Assembly (NCBI RefSeq): GCF_905404315.1
Contig: NC_066288.1
Location: 12,548,501-12,612,500, forward strand
Direction of reading: 5' to 3'
Source: Leptidea sinapis
Lineage: Eukaryota; Arthropoda; Insecta; Lepidoptera; Pieridae
DNA: 64,000 nt
Part shown: positions 1 to 10,030 of the stretch, piece by piece
Numbering within the stretch: the first letter of the stretch is position 1
How the letters are laid out: every line of letters begins with the position of its first letter
The notes under the pieces: model-generated
Database searches by the model: none
What the model saw: only the letters and a program-made list of their open reading frames with translations
What the model was told of the DNA's origin: nothing
Made by a program: the position numbers and the translations under genes

Positions 1-150
1 CTACGTGGTGCTGAAACAACCGTTAATAACAACGGAAAGGTGACCAAGTACAGAGTCCAGAACTAAGCTATCCGTTCCTGTAATAAACATGTGACTTAAT
101 TCAATGATTTTTTGTTTTTAAATCCATTTCGCTACTTACACCTTATGGCT

Positions 151-467
151 TTTTAACCGACTTCAAATAAGGAGGTTCTCGATTCGTCGGTTTTTTTTTA
201 TGTTTGTTACTTCAAAACTTTCCACTGGGTGAACCGATTTTGATAATTCTAATTTTAATTTAAAAGCTGGTGCTTCCCGTGTGGTACCATTGTAATTTGG
301 TACAGATCTGACAGTGGCATCCATGAGAAAAGCATAAAAATTTCCAAAAATAACAATAATCCTAGCTAGAATAGGATTAATTAATTAGATTGTATAAAAA
401 TACGCAATTATTTTATACTTTTTAGTGCATCTATTGTTTTGGAATAGGGTTATTGAAGTCGGTTGCT
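151..467. repeat. MITE-like element with AACCGACTTCAA termini (copy 1)
   Basis: The left end reads AACCGACTTCAA and the right end TTGAAGTCGGTT, forming short terminal inverted repeats. The interior (…AAGCTGGTGCTTCCCGTGTGG…, …TTAATTAATTAGATTGTATAAAA…) recurs at 48541-48940 and in part at 51600-51800. No coding capacity is visible. I recognise the terminal motif as frequent in lepidopteran DNA but cannot assign a superfamily; no target duplication could be settled. Confidence 0.6.
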
Positions 468-492
468 TTTTTGTTAATTTTTTTTTTCTATA

Positions 493-548
493 TTACACTA
501 AGGGACGAGACGAACAGGACGTTCAGCTGATGGTAATTTATATGGCTT
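493..548 (-). repeat. Fragment of poly-A SINE-like family A
   Basis: A 3'-end fragment containing GGGACGAGACGAACAGGACG and CAGCTGATGGTAATT, the hallmark of the family described at 20354-20668. It is truncated after about 55 bp. Confidence 0.6.
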
Positions 549-707
549 TAATCTGTGGCCGTTCGTCTGTATTTCAATCCATCTACGGAAGAATGAATTA
601 CTGTTCTTATGAATGTAATGTGTATAAAACCCTATTGGTTAATGAATACCTAGGTACATTTTCTGTAAATTTAATTAATTAATTTAAAGGATTACTATAT
701 TGATATT

Positions 708-805
708 AAGTTGGATGAGGGCAGCGCAGAACCGATCGTCGTGGAAATCTTTGGGCGAGGCCTTCGTCCAGCAGTGGAAGTCTTCCGGCTGATGATGACG
801 ATAAT
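708..805 (+). pseudogene. LINE C-terminal fragment
   Basis: The DNA reads GATGAGGGCAGCGCAGAACC … GGCGAGGCCTTCGTCCAGCAG, matching the C-terminal codons (…W-M-R-A-A-Q-D-R-S…L-G-E-A-F-V-Q-Q-W…) that end one type of lepidopteran endonuclease-reverse transcriptase. The stop and a CTGATGATGATG-like tail follow. Only about 30 codons remain. Better preserved relatives lie at 1144-1473, 8585-8935, 17948-18255 and 45865-46155. Confidence 0.6.
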
Positions 806-892
806 ATTGATATCATAAACTTACAATATGCGTGCGTATAGACAGACAAGAGAAGGAAACAAGAGATTAGAACATTTCAAACGGGGTTTTTA

Positions 893-995
893 TGACAATA
901 AGGGATGAGACGAGCAGAACGTTCAGCTGATGCTAGTTAATACGATTTACCCATTACAGTGTTGTGCCGCTCTATTCTTGAAAAAACCTGCACAC
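893..995 (-). repeat. Fragment of SINE-like family A
   Basis: The segment contains AATAAGGGATGAGACGAGCA, CAGCTGATG and a degenerate TGCCGCTC…ATTCTTGAAAAA segment, that is, the 3' third of family A in minus orientation. Confidence 0.55.
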
Positions 996-1143
996 TGATT
1001 CTAGGAACAAAAAGGTCTGTGCAAAAACACGTCAAACTGATAAATTAATAAAATACCTAATATCAGGAGGCTTAAGAAAATTTAATGGTACTTATTAAAA
1101 CATATCGTGAAGAACTTACTATAGAAATGATCCTATGAAGTAA

Positions 1144-1473
1144 GGTCTAAGGATAATTGGAGTTCGAAGACGAGACAAATTTAAGTTAGATAACATTAAG
1201 AGTCAGACAAAATTCAAAAACGCACACAAGCTCTGTCAAAAGCAAAAGTGGAAATGGACTGGACACATTCTGAGGGAAAAGAAAGAGAAATGGACAAAAA
1301 CCGTTACAGAATGGTATCCAAGAGACGGGAAACGAAGGAAAGGTAGACAGATTAGAAGGAGGGAGGACGATTTTAAAAGGATAGCAGAACCGGACTGGAT
1401 TAGAGTAGCCGGAGACCGAATAAGGTGGAAGTCTTTAGGGGAGGCCTTTGTCGAGAGACAAATTACTAGTTAA
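1144..1473 (+). pseudogene. LINE reverse transcriptase C-terminal remnant (open frame)
   Basis: An uninterrupted frame of 109 codons runs from just after a TAA at 1141 to a TAA at 1471-1473. It has no ATG at its beginning. Key stretches are KWKWTGHILREKKEKW, TEWYPRDGKRRKGR, RRREDDFKRIAEPDW and WKSLGEAFVERQITS. This order (K-W-x-G-H … W-x-P-R … G-R … R-W/R-E-D-D … W … A-x-D-R … W-x-x-L-x-E-A-F-V) is the extreme C-terminus of lepidopteran endonuclease-reverse transcriptases. All upstream endonuclease and polymerase domains are missing, as expected of a 5'-truncated insertion. That the frame is still fully open suggests a fairly recent copy or chance. Confidence 0.75.
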
Positions 1474-2175
1474 GCTAATATAAGTTTTATTTATAAGAAA
1501 AATTAAGTCACTAGTCATAATAAAGGCTATTTTATTTTTATTCATTTTATTTTATTTATTTAATCATACCACCATTATCTCTGGACCTCGCTGGTACATG
1601 AAGCCCCCTCCCGTTCCCTTTCACCCCCTCATGCTCGTCCTGTGGTGTCAGTACGGTTTGCAGTTTCATTAGCTACCGTTACATGTTGTGATATTTTCGT
1701 GTTATCACTTCTTTGTTTTTGAAGTTTTCATTGTTACGTTTCGACTTTTATTGTTAATAGTTCTATGTCGCTATAATGCCAGAAAAATATTATTTTACCT
1801 AATCCAGATTCTTTCATAAATTTTTCGATATTATAAGAATAATAATCAGCATCCCAACACAACAAATTTACATCAATATATAATACTAAAATCAAATTGT
1901 TTTTTGTTTATTAATAATAATAATAGCCTAGTGATGCTTGTCTCTTGTTCATTTCAAATTGCAACTTCAACGTATTGCGGATGTCCTTGGCGATTGTTCT
2001 ACTTTATATCAATTGAGCATCATACTCTTCGACCCATAAATACATAAAAATGCAATTGTGCATTTTTATGAAATTTTAATGCAATTAAAAACTTCTTTTC
2101 ATAAAATAACGTATTAATATCGAAAGAAAACGTAATCTACACGAGAGATTGTAGGGGGTGAGATTGAGATTGTAT
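1474..2175. other. No gene seen
   Basis: AT-rich sequence with a moderately GC-rich patch (about 1580-1690) of unknown origin. I see no recognisable coding region or repeat in it. Confidence 0.5.
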
Positions 2176-2340
2176 CACTGGATTTACTGATATAATTTTG
2201 AAAATTCTGATACCAAATGAAAGCCATGTTTTATAAGTGTCGATGGCTATATATTAAACCGAAAAATGAAATGATTTTTCGTGTAAGTCAGATTTGCAAA
2301 GTCGGAGGAAAAACGTTCGAAAGAAAGCGTTTCTTACAAA
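2176..2340. repeat. Degenerate repeat, also at 27782-27957
   Basis: Shares TTTTGAAAATTCT, a GTGTCG(A/T)GG core, ATATATTA and ACCGAAAAATG in the same order with 27782-27957. It resembles the 5' part of an old Helitron-like element; no end could be placed. Confidence 0.4.
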
Positions 2341-2370
2341 CGCTGCCTTAATGATGAGATATATTATGAT

Positions 2371-2693
2371 TAGCTGACCCGACAGACGTTGTTCTGTACA
2401 TAATAAATAATATACTGTTTTTTAATGAATTTGTCAATAATATATCATAACATCAAGAATTAATTCGTAAAATATGCTCCCTATTGTTGTAATGAAATTG
2501 AACACAGCAGAACTGAAAAACCGTGCGTCAATAAATTCTTTCATAGAAAATATGTCCATACAAAACAAATATTGGAAATTAAAAATAATTATTTTTCCCA
2601 AATCGAAATAAATCTTATCTCTCAAGTTTTTCATTAAAAACCGTTCAATCGTTTAGGAGTTCACTGTAAACACACATCAGGACAAAATATTGT
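2371..2693. mobile_element. Helitron-like non-autonomous element
   Basis: Begins TTAGCTGACCCGACAGACGT (CTAG decayed to TTAG) and follows the same sequence as 11136-11620, 16165-16496 and 39523-40306, including TCATAGAAAATATGTCCATA and TTTAGGAGTTCACTG. It carries no protein-coding capacity. The right end is degenerate. Confidence 0.65.
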
Positions 2694-2975
2694 TTTGTAG
2701 GTTTGTACTCGATAAAGCTGACTTGAAAGCAATACTTGAAATTAATGATTCAACGTCACCCCTACATGCAATAGATAGACCTAAAAATTTGAGGCGATCT
2801 AATAATAGTTTGACTTTATAAAATACAAGACAGCATCTTGTAAATTACTGTCAAATTGTTGTTAAAGTTAAACATTACTCGGTGAAATCCCTTAACAAGT
2901 TCGTAACCAGAAAAAACGCTCGTTAAAATCATAAAGAATATGATCACGTAATAAAAACAACAAGAGTAAAAGCAA

Positions 2976-2981
2976 TTTATT
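2976..2981 (-). promoter_or_regulatory. AATAAA polyadenylation signal
   Basis: AATAAA on the minus strand, about 200 nt downstream of the stop codon at 3183, is suitably placed to end the transcript of the secreted-protein gene. Confidence 0.55.
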
Positions 2982-3182
2982 ATGATCGTTCAGTTTTTGT
3001 GCATTTGTGGAGTCGTGTTCTCCTCATAATGATCTTAGGTATACAATAATATATCAACATTACTCTGTAATAAAAGCATAATACACTGTGGGACAAACCA
3101 ACCTTAAGTTTGTTCAAGGTTATTGAGATAGCATCATGTTTTTGTTGAGCGTCATGGGATGAACAACATAATGGTCTTGGCA

Positions 3183-4890
3183 TTATTTTAATTTTGCTAA
3201 TTTTCCGTCTAGCTTTACCTTTGGAGTCGTGATCTCGAAGAATCGTGGACCGCTTTTTTGCTGTCCACAACCTCTAAAGTTGTTCAATTCTCTGCATTTT
3301 CGACAATAGAATTCCTTAATACTATCATCGCTTATTGATCTATCAAAATTATTGTATTCTGGCCTTTTGTATATTCTAGGTTGGTTGTAATCATTTTGAC
3401 CCCAGTTTATATTATTGTAAAACGCAGATGGTTTCCAAAGATTTGTAAACACTGGATTTACATCAGCATTAGGGAATATATCGTACTCATCTCTGCTATT
3501 TCTATGAGAAAATTGTGAATTAGAATTTGATTTGAGACGGGTATCGGGAGTTCTTATAATGGTAGAATCGACAGATTTGAAGGCTTTTACAATTGGTACT
3601 TCTTCGATATCTTCTTTTTTTGGTTTATTTTGATGCATAAATTCGGGATTATCTGAAAGAAAATTAATTACCAATAAATTTGGATTTCACGCTTTAAGAA
3701 AATCAAGATTAATACTGTAAAAAATATTGGCTTTCTTATAGAATAGGCCTAGGCATATAAATCGGTGACCTCGTTATAAATGATGACTGCTGCCTTCAAG
3801 ATCATGTCCCCGTTGTAAAGGCACCATAGTCGTTTAGTTATCACGACTTGGAAACATCGGTTCTTTTATAAATTGGTTTAGCATAAGCTTTGTTCATATA
3901 AAGCAGCAAAATGTATACCTAGTATTCAAAGTTATACCTCAGTAGGTAGTAGACCGAAAACCCAGGGAAAATATTAGGCATTATAACAATTTTTCAATGG
4001 TAGTAATTTTGCTCAAATTTAGTAATTACCAGCTGTTACCGGAGACTTTGTGTGTATCAATTTGATTCAATCATTATGGAGTGATTGATTATTATGATTA
4101 ATACACATAGCTTTAGCTTTCCGCGTATTTTTCTGAAGAGTTTATTTCAAATTGATTTAGATTGATTAATTTATTATGTCACCTGTTCCATGCAATCCTC
4201 TTCTATAGTTATTGTTCCTAAGCTTCGTGGAAACTACAATCGTATGTTTCACCTCAACGTTATCATCTTCATCGTTTGCAACTGTTGCTGTTTGATATTC
4301 ATCGAAGTCCACTTTAGTTGAGACTCCATAGCATAAACTTACGGCTGCTGAAAATAAAAGATATCTTATACACAGATTAATTACTACTATTAACTCCTTA
4401 TCCTTAACGTAAATTATTTGCTATCGACTAGATCTGGTTTCAGCCTAAAATAGTGTGTCCTAGACCAAGCTACTTCGATTGCTGTTGAGGCTACTGCTTC
4501 GACTGCCAGAGACATCAGACGTTGCAAATATGTCGGTCTCAGTGAGTCTTAAACTTTTGTGCCATTTGGTGTCCAAACACTTGGCCCGTGGGGGAGGCGC
4601 GTAGATAATACTTTGTACATTCTCCGCGCCTAAATAAGGCTACTGGGAACCCAACTGCTGGCAGCTATTTCACTCAACGGATCAACCTGGCTATCCAACG
4701 CGGAATTGCTGCCAGTATTCTTGGTACACTTCCACGTAGTTATAGTTTTAATTTTAATATGAGGTTGTTATGCTTACTTCTTATTCGGCTAAAACAAGCT
4801 TGTATCAAAATGAAATCGATAAAAAGTGAAAATAATTAAAATAAGATATGCCTTACCTAAAACTAAACAGATGTACAAGGTTCGCGTCAT
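3183..4890 (-). CDS. Unrecognised secreted protein, 222 aa, three exons
   Basis: Exon 1 is 4857-4890, exon 2 4183-4347 and exon 3 3183-3652. All introns are GT-AG (509 and 530 bp), and codons split by both introns rejoin in frame, giving 222 residues. Residues 1-19 (MTRTLYICLVLAAVSLCYG) are a classic signal peptide, so the product should enter the secretory pathway. The mature part is charged and Asn/Asp-rich, with an acidic patch near 37-40, dibasic sites RR 60-61, KK 78-79 and KR 162-163, and only three cysteines, C183, C186 and C195, in a C-terminal CRKCRELNNFRGC motif. A basic tail (…KLDGKLAKLK) ends it. The intron-1 acceptor is a tandem CAGCAG, so an isoform lacking one Ala is possible. 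I chose the start because it is the only ATG giving a signal peptide, about 60 nt below a TATA box. No family is recognised; function unknown. The odd cysteine number would allow disulfide dimerisation (inference). Confidence 0.85.
4441..4745 (+). pseudogene. LINE-derived fragment in intron 1 (antisense)
   Basis: The plus-strand reading gives DQATSIAVEATASTARDIRR, TFVPFGVQTLGPWG and, after frame changes, a stretch ending RGIAASILGTLP. The same module is at 63706-64000 (minus) and its end at 59570-59642. I recognise it as a repeated reverse-transcriptase-associated C-terminal module widespread in invertebrates. It has a stop and frameshifts. It sits in intron 1 of the secreted-protein gene, opposite to the direction of transcription, so it is probably a passive insertion. 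Confidence 0.65.
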
Positions 4891-4941
4891 AGTTCAGACA
4901 AGTCACAAATATGAAAACCTTGCTTCGCGTGTCCCCAACAT

Positions 4942-4949
4942 CTTATATA
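4942..4949 (-). promoter_or_regulatory. TATA box of the secreted-protein gene
   Basis: TATATAAG on the minus strand lies 59 nt upstream of the ATG at 4890. Transcription starting about 30 nt below it would fall at GGTTTTCATA (about 4910-4919), giving a 5' leader of only 20-30 nt. Position and sequence fit a regulated insect promoter, but the start site is inferred. Confidence 0.6.
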
Positions 4950-5277
4950 AACAATACAAATTATACTAAATGATGTCGTCAAAACATTATATTCTGCAAT
5001 TACCGTCACATACCTGGCAATGCTTAGCGATTTAAGAAAACAAATTCGTTTGAGACAATCTGCTAAGAAACATTGAGCCAACAACGAGATTTCAAATGTC
5101 CGCCAAGCGATTTTCGACCACAAGGAAGAGAACTTGCCTTTGACGAAGCACCTTGTATTTTTTTTATGATAACAACACTAGCACTGCTTTAACCTGTAGT
5201 AAATTATACATTCTACCCACTGGAATCCCGCTCATTGTTATTAAAAACCCTTAAATTTATATAGTAGTATTGCAATT

Positions 5278-5570
5278 TACCAGGCTCCTTTGCACAGGCG
5301 CACAACGGCGCCTATTTCTGCCATGAAGCAGTAATGTGTAAGCATTATTGTGTTTCGATCGGAAGGGCGCCGTAAGCTAGTGAAATTACTGGGCAAATGA
5401 GACATAACATCATTTGTCTAAGGGTGACCAGCGCAATTGTACTGCCGCTAAGAATTTTGGGTTTCTCAAGAATCCCGAGCCGCACTGCATTGTAATGGGC
5501 AGGGCGTATCAATAACCATCACCTGAACGCTCGTCTCGTCCCTTACTTTGATAAAAAAAATTGAGCTCGT
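5278..5570 (+). repeat. SINE-like family A, nearly full length
   Basis: Runs from CAGGCTCCTTTGCACAGG through GGCGCCTATTTCTGCC and GGGCAGGGCGTATCAAT to CTCGTCTCGTCCCTTA and a short A-run, the canonical order of family A. The central hairpin arms carry unpaired changes. Confidence 0.7.
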
Positions 5571-6334
5571 CAATTTGCTATTATAAGCCTAGTAATTTCA
5601 TAAGCGATTTCACGGCGCTACAAACCACAACAGTAATGCTTGCATATTTTTGGTTTGTCGGCATAAAAAGCCATCCTTGTCATTACCTAGAAGGCTACCT
5701 GTATAAAGCCAGTGGGAACCGGTAAAATATATTCGCTAATAGAAGTGCAGTATGCGTTTGCCAGCTCCTTCCAGAAGTTCAGAACATTCCTAGCATTTGT
5801 CGCTGACTCCCTGGAATGGCTTGAGTTTTACTTACCCAAGCATCGAACTGTTGTGGTAATGAGTCTGATAGTAACATCATTGTAGACTTTATATTTTCTA
5901 TTTATAATTCAACTAATAGTTGCCCGTTGGATTCGCAACTAAAGGTTTTATCTCAATAAAATGTTTAGTATGGGAATAATCATTAACAGAGGGAGTTGTC
6001 ATAGTGAAACATGCAGGGCAAGCCTGTCAGCCATTAAGTTGGCATAGTGACATCCCATTCTGCACGGACGCACACCAGAAAAAGGGAAGATATTAGTAGG
6101 ATTGTTTTTAGCCTCTAATTACAAAATATATACTTATAGAAAAACAAGTAGTCATTAGACTATAAGATTATGTCTTAAAACAAACTAAAACAATAATTCT
6201 ACAGAAAGACAGCTTATTAATATGTTTGTATAGGTACATAATTATATATCCTACCAAATATAAATCTTCATGTCATGCAATATTGTTTTCTATAATATTT
6301 AAGTTTTCATAAGCATTGTCCTAAAATCATACAA
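5571..6334. other. No gene seen
   Basis: AT-rich sequence without a recognised repeat or open frame of note. Confidence 0.5.
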
Positions 6335-7014
6335 ATTTCGGCATAGTATATAGTAGTAGATTTACTGGACCTTCTATAATAGTCCGGTCAATCTAGACAT
6401 TCGAAGGTGCATGAAATCACAACAGGCTGAAAATCAGTAAAATTGTTCAAAACATAATATTTTTTTAAGTTGCTGTCCATCATTCCCGTGTATGAGAAAA
6501 TTTTTACTCGGGTTCAAAGGTCAAAAAATGAGTTTTTCGCGATTTTCAGCAAAACGGTAAGTTTTATCATATATGTACCGATGACAAAAATTGTAGATAA
6601 TTAAATTATCTTTAAATAATGTAAATACTTGTTTTCCTCCGAGCCTCCCTTTTTGAGATATAACGATAAAAAAACGCGCTACCTGCGTACCTCATAGGTA
6701 ATAAATATTGGCACATTTTTATAGATAATTTTATGAACTACAATTTTTCGTCGGTATTTTTATGATGAAACTAACCGTTTTGCTGGAAATCGCGAAAAGC
6801 TCATTTTGTTTTACCTTTCACCTCTAATATCATTTTTTCCATACACGGGATGGAGAATGATGGAGAACTTAAATTTTTTACTAATAATAATGTTATGAAC
6901 TATTTTAGTAATTTTCTGTTTGCCCTTCTGCACCTTCACTCTCATTTTTTAGTCTCTATTGACCGGACTATTATAGAAGGTCTAGTAAATCTACTACTAC
7001 TGACATGCCGAAAT
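6335..7014. mobile_element. Fold-back MITE with long inverted arms
   Basis: The outer arms are ATTTCGGCAT … GTAGTAGATTTACTGGACC … TCTATAATAGTCCGGTCAAT and its reverse complement at 6957-7014, with about one mismatch over the inner 40 bp. The inversion continues inside: TTTTTCGCGATTTTCAGCAA near 6533-6555 is mirrored by TTGCTGGAAATCGCGAAAAG near 6780-6800. No transposase is present. No clear target duplication was found. Confidence 0.75.
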
Positions 7015-7309
7015 ATATTTCAATTCAAAAGGTATATTTTATTTTATTTATTTAGTATACTGCCATCTATGTAACTGACTTCAAACTAAGACCCATCACG
7101 ACCATGATACAGCGTTGATCTATAGTGTTTTTGTGTATTATCGCTAGATGGCGCAAATCATATAAAAAGGTCACTGTAATAGTTTGTTATTTTATGTTGC
7201 CTCTCAATAAAAGCACACTGTAGACTTAAGTCTACTGTGATAAAAGGCTTACAAAAGCGCACCTCTCACTCGATACTAATTATTTTTAGGCTTAACTAAT
7301 AAAAAAATT

Positions 7310-7315
7310 AAAAAA
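7310..7315 (-). terminator. Pol III T-run terminator
   Basis: Six T residues on the minus strand, starting about 5 nt beyond the tRNA-Lys 3' end, are a standard RNA polymerase III stop. Confidence 0.75.
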
Positions 7316-7320
7316 GATGT

Positions 7321-7393
7321 CGCCCAACGTGGGGCTCGAACCCACGACCCTGAGATTAAGAGTCTCATGCTCTACCGACTGAGCTAGCCGGGC
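7321..7393 (-). tRNA. tRNA-Lys (anticodon CTT)
   Basis: The minus strand folds as a complete 73-nt cloverleaf. The acceptor arm GCCCGGC pairs with GTTGGGC, using G-T at two positions, with discriminator G. The D arm TAGCTCAGTCGGTAGAGCA matches the pol III A box. The anticodon loop CTCTTAA sits in a GAGA-type stem and gives anticodon CTT, reading AAG. The T arm GTGGGTTCGAGCCCCAC holds the B box. No intron is present and a T-run follows. It is intact, unlike the tRNA-like repeat heads elsewhere in the window, so it is probably a functional gene. A lone isolated copy could still be a transcriptionally weak member of its family. Confidence 0.95.
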
Positions 7394-8228
7394 ACTTATT
7401 GTCGGAGTTGAATATTTAGAAAGATTATTACCATACCAATAGTATAGAAAAATTATTATTATAGATTTTAGAAGTTGTATGTTATATAACCAAAGTGTTC
7501 TGCACTTAGACACAAGCCGGGCATAAATATGCAAATCTATACTTTTAACTTAAGCAGCCAGAATAAACTGTCTAGAATATTATTAATTATATTTAAGCTT
7601 CGACCCTAGCAGCGAAATTGTAAATGTTTCTACGCCTTGGTCTTTGAAATGATAAATATACGATATTAGATATATGTTATAGGTAGGTAGCAGGATTTTG
7701 AGTAAACAAGTTTTTACATTTTTAACCAGGGCTAAGACACAGAGTTCAATAAAAATATTAGTTGGAGACTTAGTGTACTTTTATTATATCCCATTATCAT
7801 TCCAATTTTCCAAGTACAAAATTAATTTTATCTTGAGATTGATAAAGGGATTTTTATACGCTTAATGGAATATTATTCCAAAAAAATTTAGTTAAATGTC
7901 TATAATGTGAAAAAAAGTTTCACTTTTACCGTGGTTTCATAAAACCACACAATCCTTTTTAATTGATTTATAGATAAGTACATAAAGATAAGCAGAAATG
8001 ATTTACAATGATAATTCGTTTTTTTTTTCATATTTATTTAGGTCCGTTATAATATTGTTGTGGTGTTTGTGGGATGTTGTAGATTCGATAATGACCTGCC
8101 TACGTGAAGCCGCAACAAATATACCACTATAATCTCAAATAACAGTTCTGCATATTTTTAAATATAAGACGAACTTTCAAAATGTGCGCATAGTACTCAA
8201 AATATTTAATATTACATGAGTTTGTTTC
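7394..8228. other. No gene seen
   Basis: AT-rich sequence between the tRNA gene and a LINE 3' scrap; nothing recognisable. Confidence 0.5.
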
Positions 8229-8343
8229 TTTGTCGCACATCTTTCTTGAATGTTGGCAACGCTCCTGTGATTCATCTGGTGTCGCAAGAGAATGTGGGCG
8301 GCGGTGACCACTTAACGTAATCAGGTGACCCGTATGCTTTTAC
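8229..8343 (+). repeat. 3' terminal scrap of Jockey-like LINE (family J)
   Basis: Contains GGCAACGCTCCTGTGATTC, GAATGTGGGCGGCGGTGACC and GGTGACCCGTATGC, the non-coding 3' end shared with 28350-28808 and 52498-52948. Confidence 0.65.
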
Positions 8344-8584
8344 ATCTAAAGTACACAGTCAGTCATGAAACTTTACACATACTTTTGGTTGGAAAGAATT
8401 TTCCCGAATCCCTTTTAAAGAATTCCCGGAGTTGAGTGATAACACGTGATCCAATTCCATACAAATTTTAATGCGATCGTGCAAGCCTTCTTCCGTTGTA
8501 AAAGGACATACGGTCTGCATATGCGTTGACATGACAGACGAAAATTAAAAAATCATGACGTAATTATTTTTGACATTCATTCAA

Positions 8585-8935
8585 CATCAGACGGAAGACG
8601 TTTTCTGCTGCACAAAGCCAGCGCTGCCCTCATCCAACGTATTCCAGCGATGTTGACCAGATCGTCGGTCCATCTCGTGGGGGCCTATCAACACTGCGTC
8701 TTCCGGTACGTTGTCGCCATTCGAGGACATAATTGCCCCAACGGCCATCTGTGCGTCGAACTATGTGCCCTACCCTCTGCCTCTGTTTCGCAATCATTTG
8801 GCCTATATCGGTGACTTTGGTTCTCCTACGCATCCCCCCATTTCTGATTCGATCTCGCAGGAAAACTCCGAGCATAGCCCTCTCCATTGCTATCTGAGCG
8901 ACCATGAACTTTCTCATAAGGCTGCGTACCGAAAG
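8585..8935 (-). pseudogene. LINE endonuclease-RT C-terminal remnant
   Basis: The minus-strand frame gives RIRNGGMRRRTKVTDIGQM, RTDGRWGNYVLEWRQRTGRR and PPRDGPTIW; after a frameshift the usual …W-M-R-A-A… ending follows. Normal copies read G-R-P-P-x-R-W-T-D-D at the point where this one shifts frame. It is a 5'-truncated, decayed copy of the type at 17948-18255. Confidence 0.7.
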
Positions 8936-9050
8936 TTATCATTATTTATGTCAGCGAGTAATAGAACGTTTATGTATCACAGAAATAAATAAAATTTAGA
9001 TAAATTATACAGATACAGTCATAGGCTATAGATTTCTATAGCAGTACAGG

Positions 9051-9465
9051 CAGGGCCGGATTTAAACTTAATACCGCCCTGGGCACCGGAAAAAAATCCG
9101 CACCAATACTGGATTTTTACTAAAACTTATAGCTTATAATATTATTTATTTTTCAATACTAAAATAACTAATTTATGGCAGAATCTTTATTATATGATAT
9201 ATATTCTAAAAACATGAATAAATATTTGTCTCCAAGGAAATAAATTTATTTAATCGTTTTTATTATTAATTTTTACTAAAATTATAAATTACAAATAAAG
9301 GATAAATTGAATTTCTTGAATTATCAATTAAACCAAAAATTATTGATCAACAGAATTTATTAATTATATTGAGCAATCTTGATAAGACTAAAAAAAATTT
9401 TCCCTTTCAAAAATTTGCCGCCCTGGACACTTGCTCCAGCTGCCCCTAGTGTAAATCCACCACTG
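9051..9465. mobile_element. hAT-like MITE with 8-bp target duplication
   Basis: The element starts CAGGGCCGGATTTA and ends TAAATCCACCACTG, imperfect terminal inverted repeats with CAG…CTG ends. It is flanked on both sides by AGTACAGG (9043-9050 and 9466-9473), a perfect 8-bp duplication. CAG-type ends with an 8-bp duplication are characteristic of hAT transposons. The 415-bp interior is AT-rich and non-coding, so it is a non-autonomous copy. The subterminal motif CGCCCTGG recurs near both ends in opposite orientation. Confidence 0.85.
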
Positions 9466-9539
9466 AGTACAGGTATAGATTCTCCTAAATGGTCTACCTC
9501 GATTTCTTTTTATTCTGTCACTTGGATGACCATTTAGGA

Positions 9540-9689
9540 CCATTACACCCGTATCGGGTGGACGAGATTAAAGCAGGTAGCACATGGACCAGAACAGCTG
9601 AAAACAGGAGTCCATGGAGGCATTTGGAGGTGGCCTATATCTATAATAGACAAACAGACAAAACCGATAATAATTATATAAAAAAATAA
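9540..9689 (+). pseudogene. LINE C-terminal remnant
   Basis: The plus frame contains RVDEIKAGSTWTRTAENRSP, then WRHLEVAYIYNRQ and a stop after KK. This follows the R-W-x-D-x-I … W-x-R-x-A-x-x-R … W-x-x-L-E-x-A-Y pattern of RTE-like LINE C-termini. Confidence 0.6.
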
Positions 9690-10030
9690 TTTATGAATAA
9701 ATATTGTAAAATCGAAATAATAATTTTACATGTAAAAAAACATTAAGTATTTTGTATCAATAAAGGCTTGCCTATTATTTTATACAGGTATAGATTTCAA
9801 ATGAAAAGATAATTTTCTAAAAGAATCCATAAGTTCAGAAGTTACAGACATTAAAAATACATTTTGAAATCGATAAAAAGTTAAAAAAAATATCTTGTAT
9901 CTTGTTATTACTTGTAATCGTTAAGCGTGACTAAGCAATTATTTCCTAACTAATATAAATATAGATATCAAAAATCTTTAATATCAGTACTAAGCTAAAA
10001 AAAAACCTTTAAAATAGTCAAACTCGGCAA

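Noticed and set aside
7220..7235. Perfect 16-bp palindrome GTAGACTTAAGTCTAC
   Set aside because: Single short palindrome with no repeat, operator context or partner; plausible by chance in 64 kb.
7100..7245. Possible solo LTR upstream of the tRNA gene (TATAAAAAGG … CTCTCAATAAAAGC)
   Set aside because: No TG…CA boundaries, target duplication or second copy in the window; promoter- and poly-A-like strings alone are not sufficient.
7292..7534. An 80-codon minus frame over the tRNA-Lys gene
   Set aside because: Its most distinctive part (ARLAQSVEHETLNLRVVGSS) is simply the tRNA sequence read as protein.
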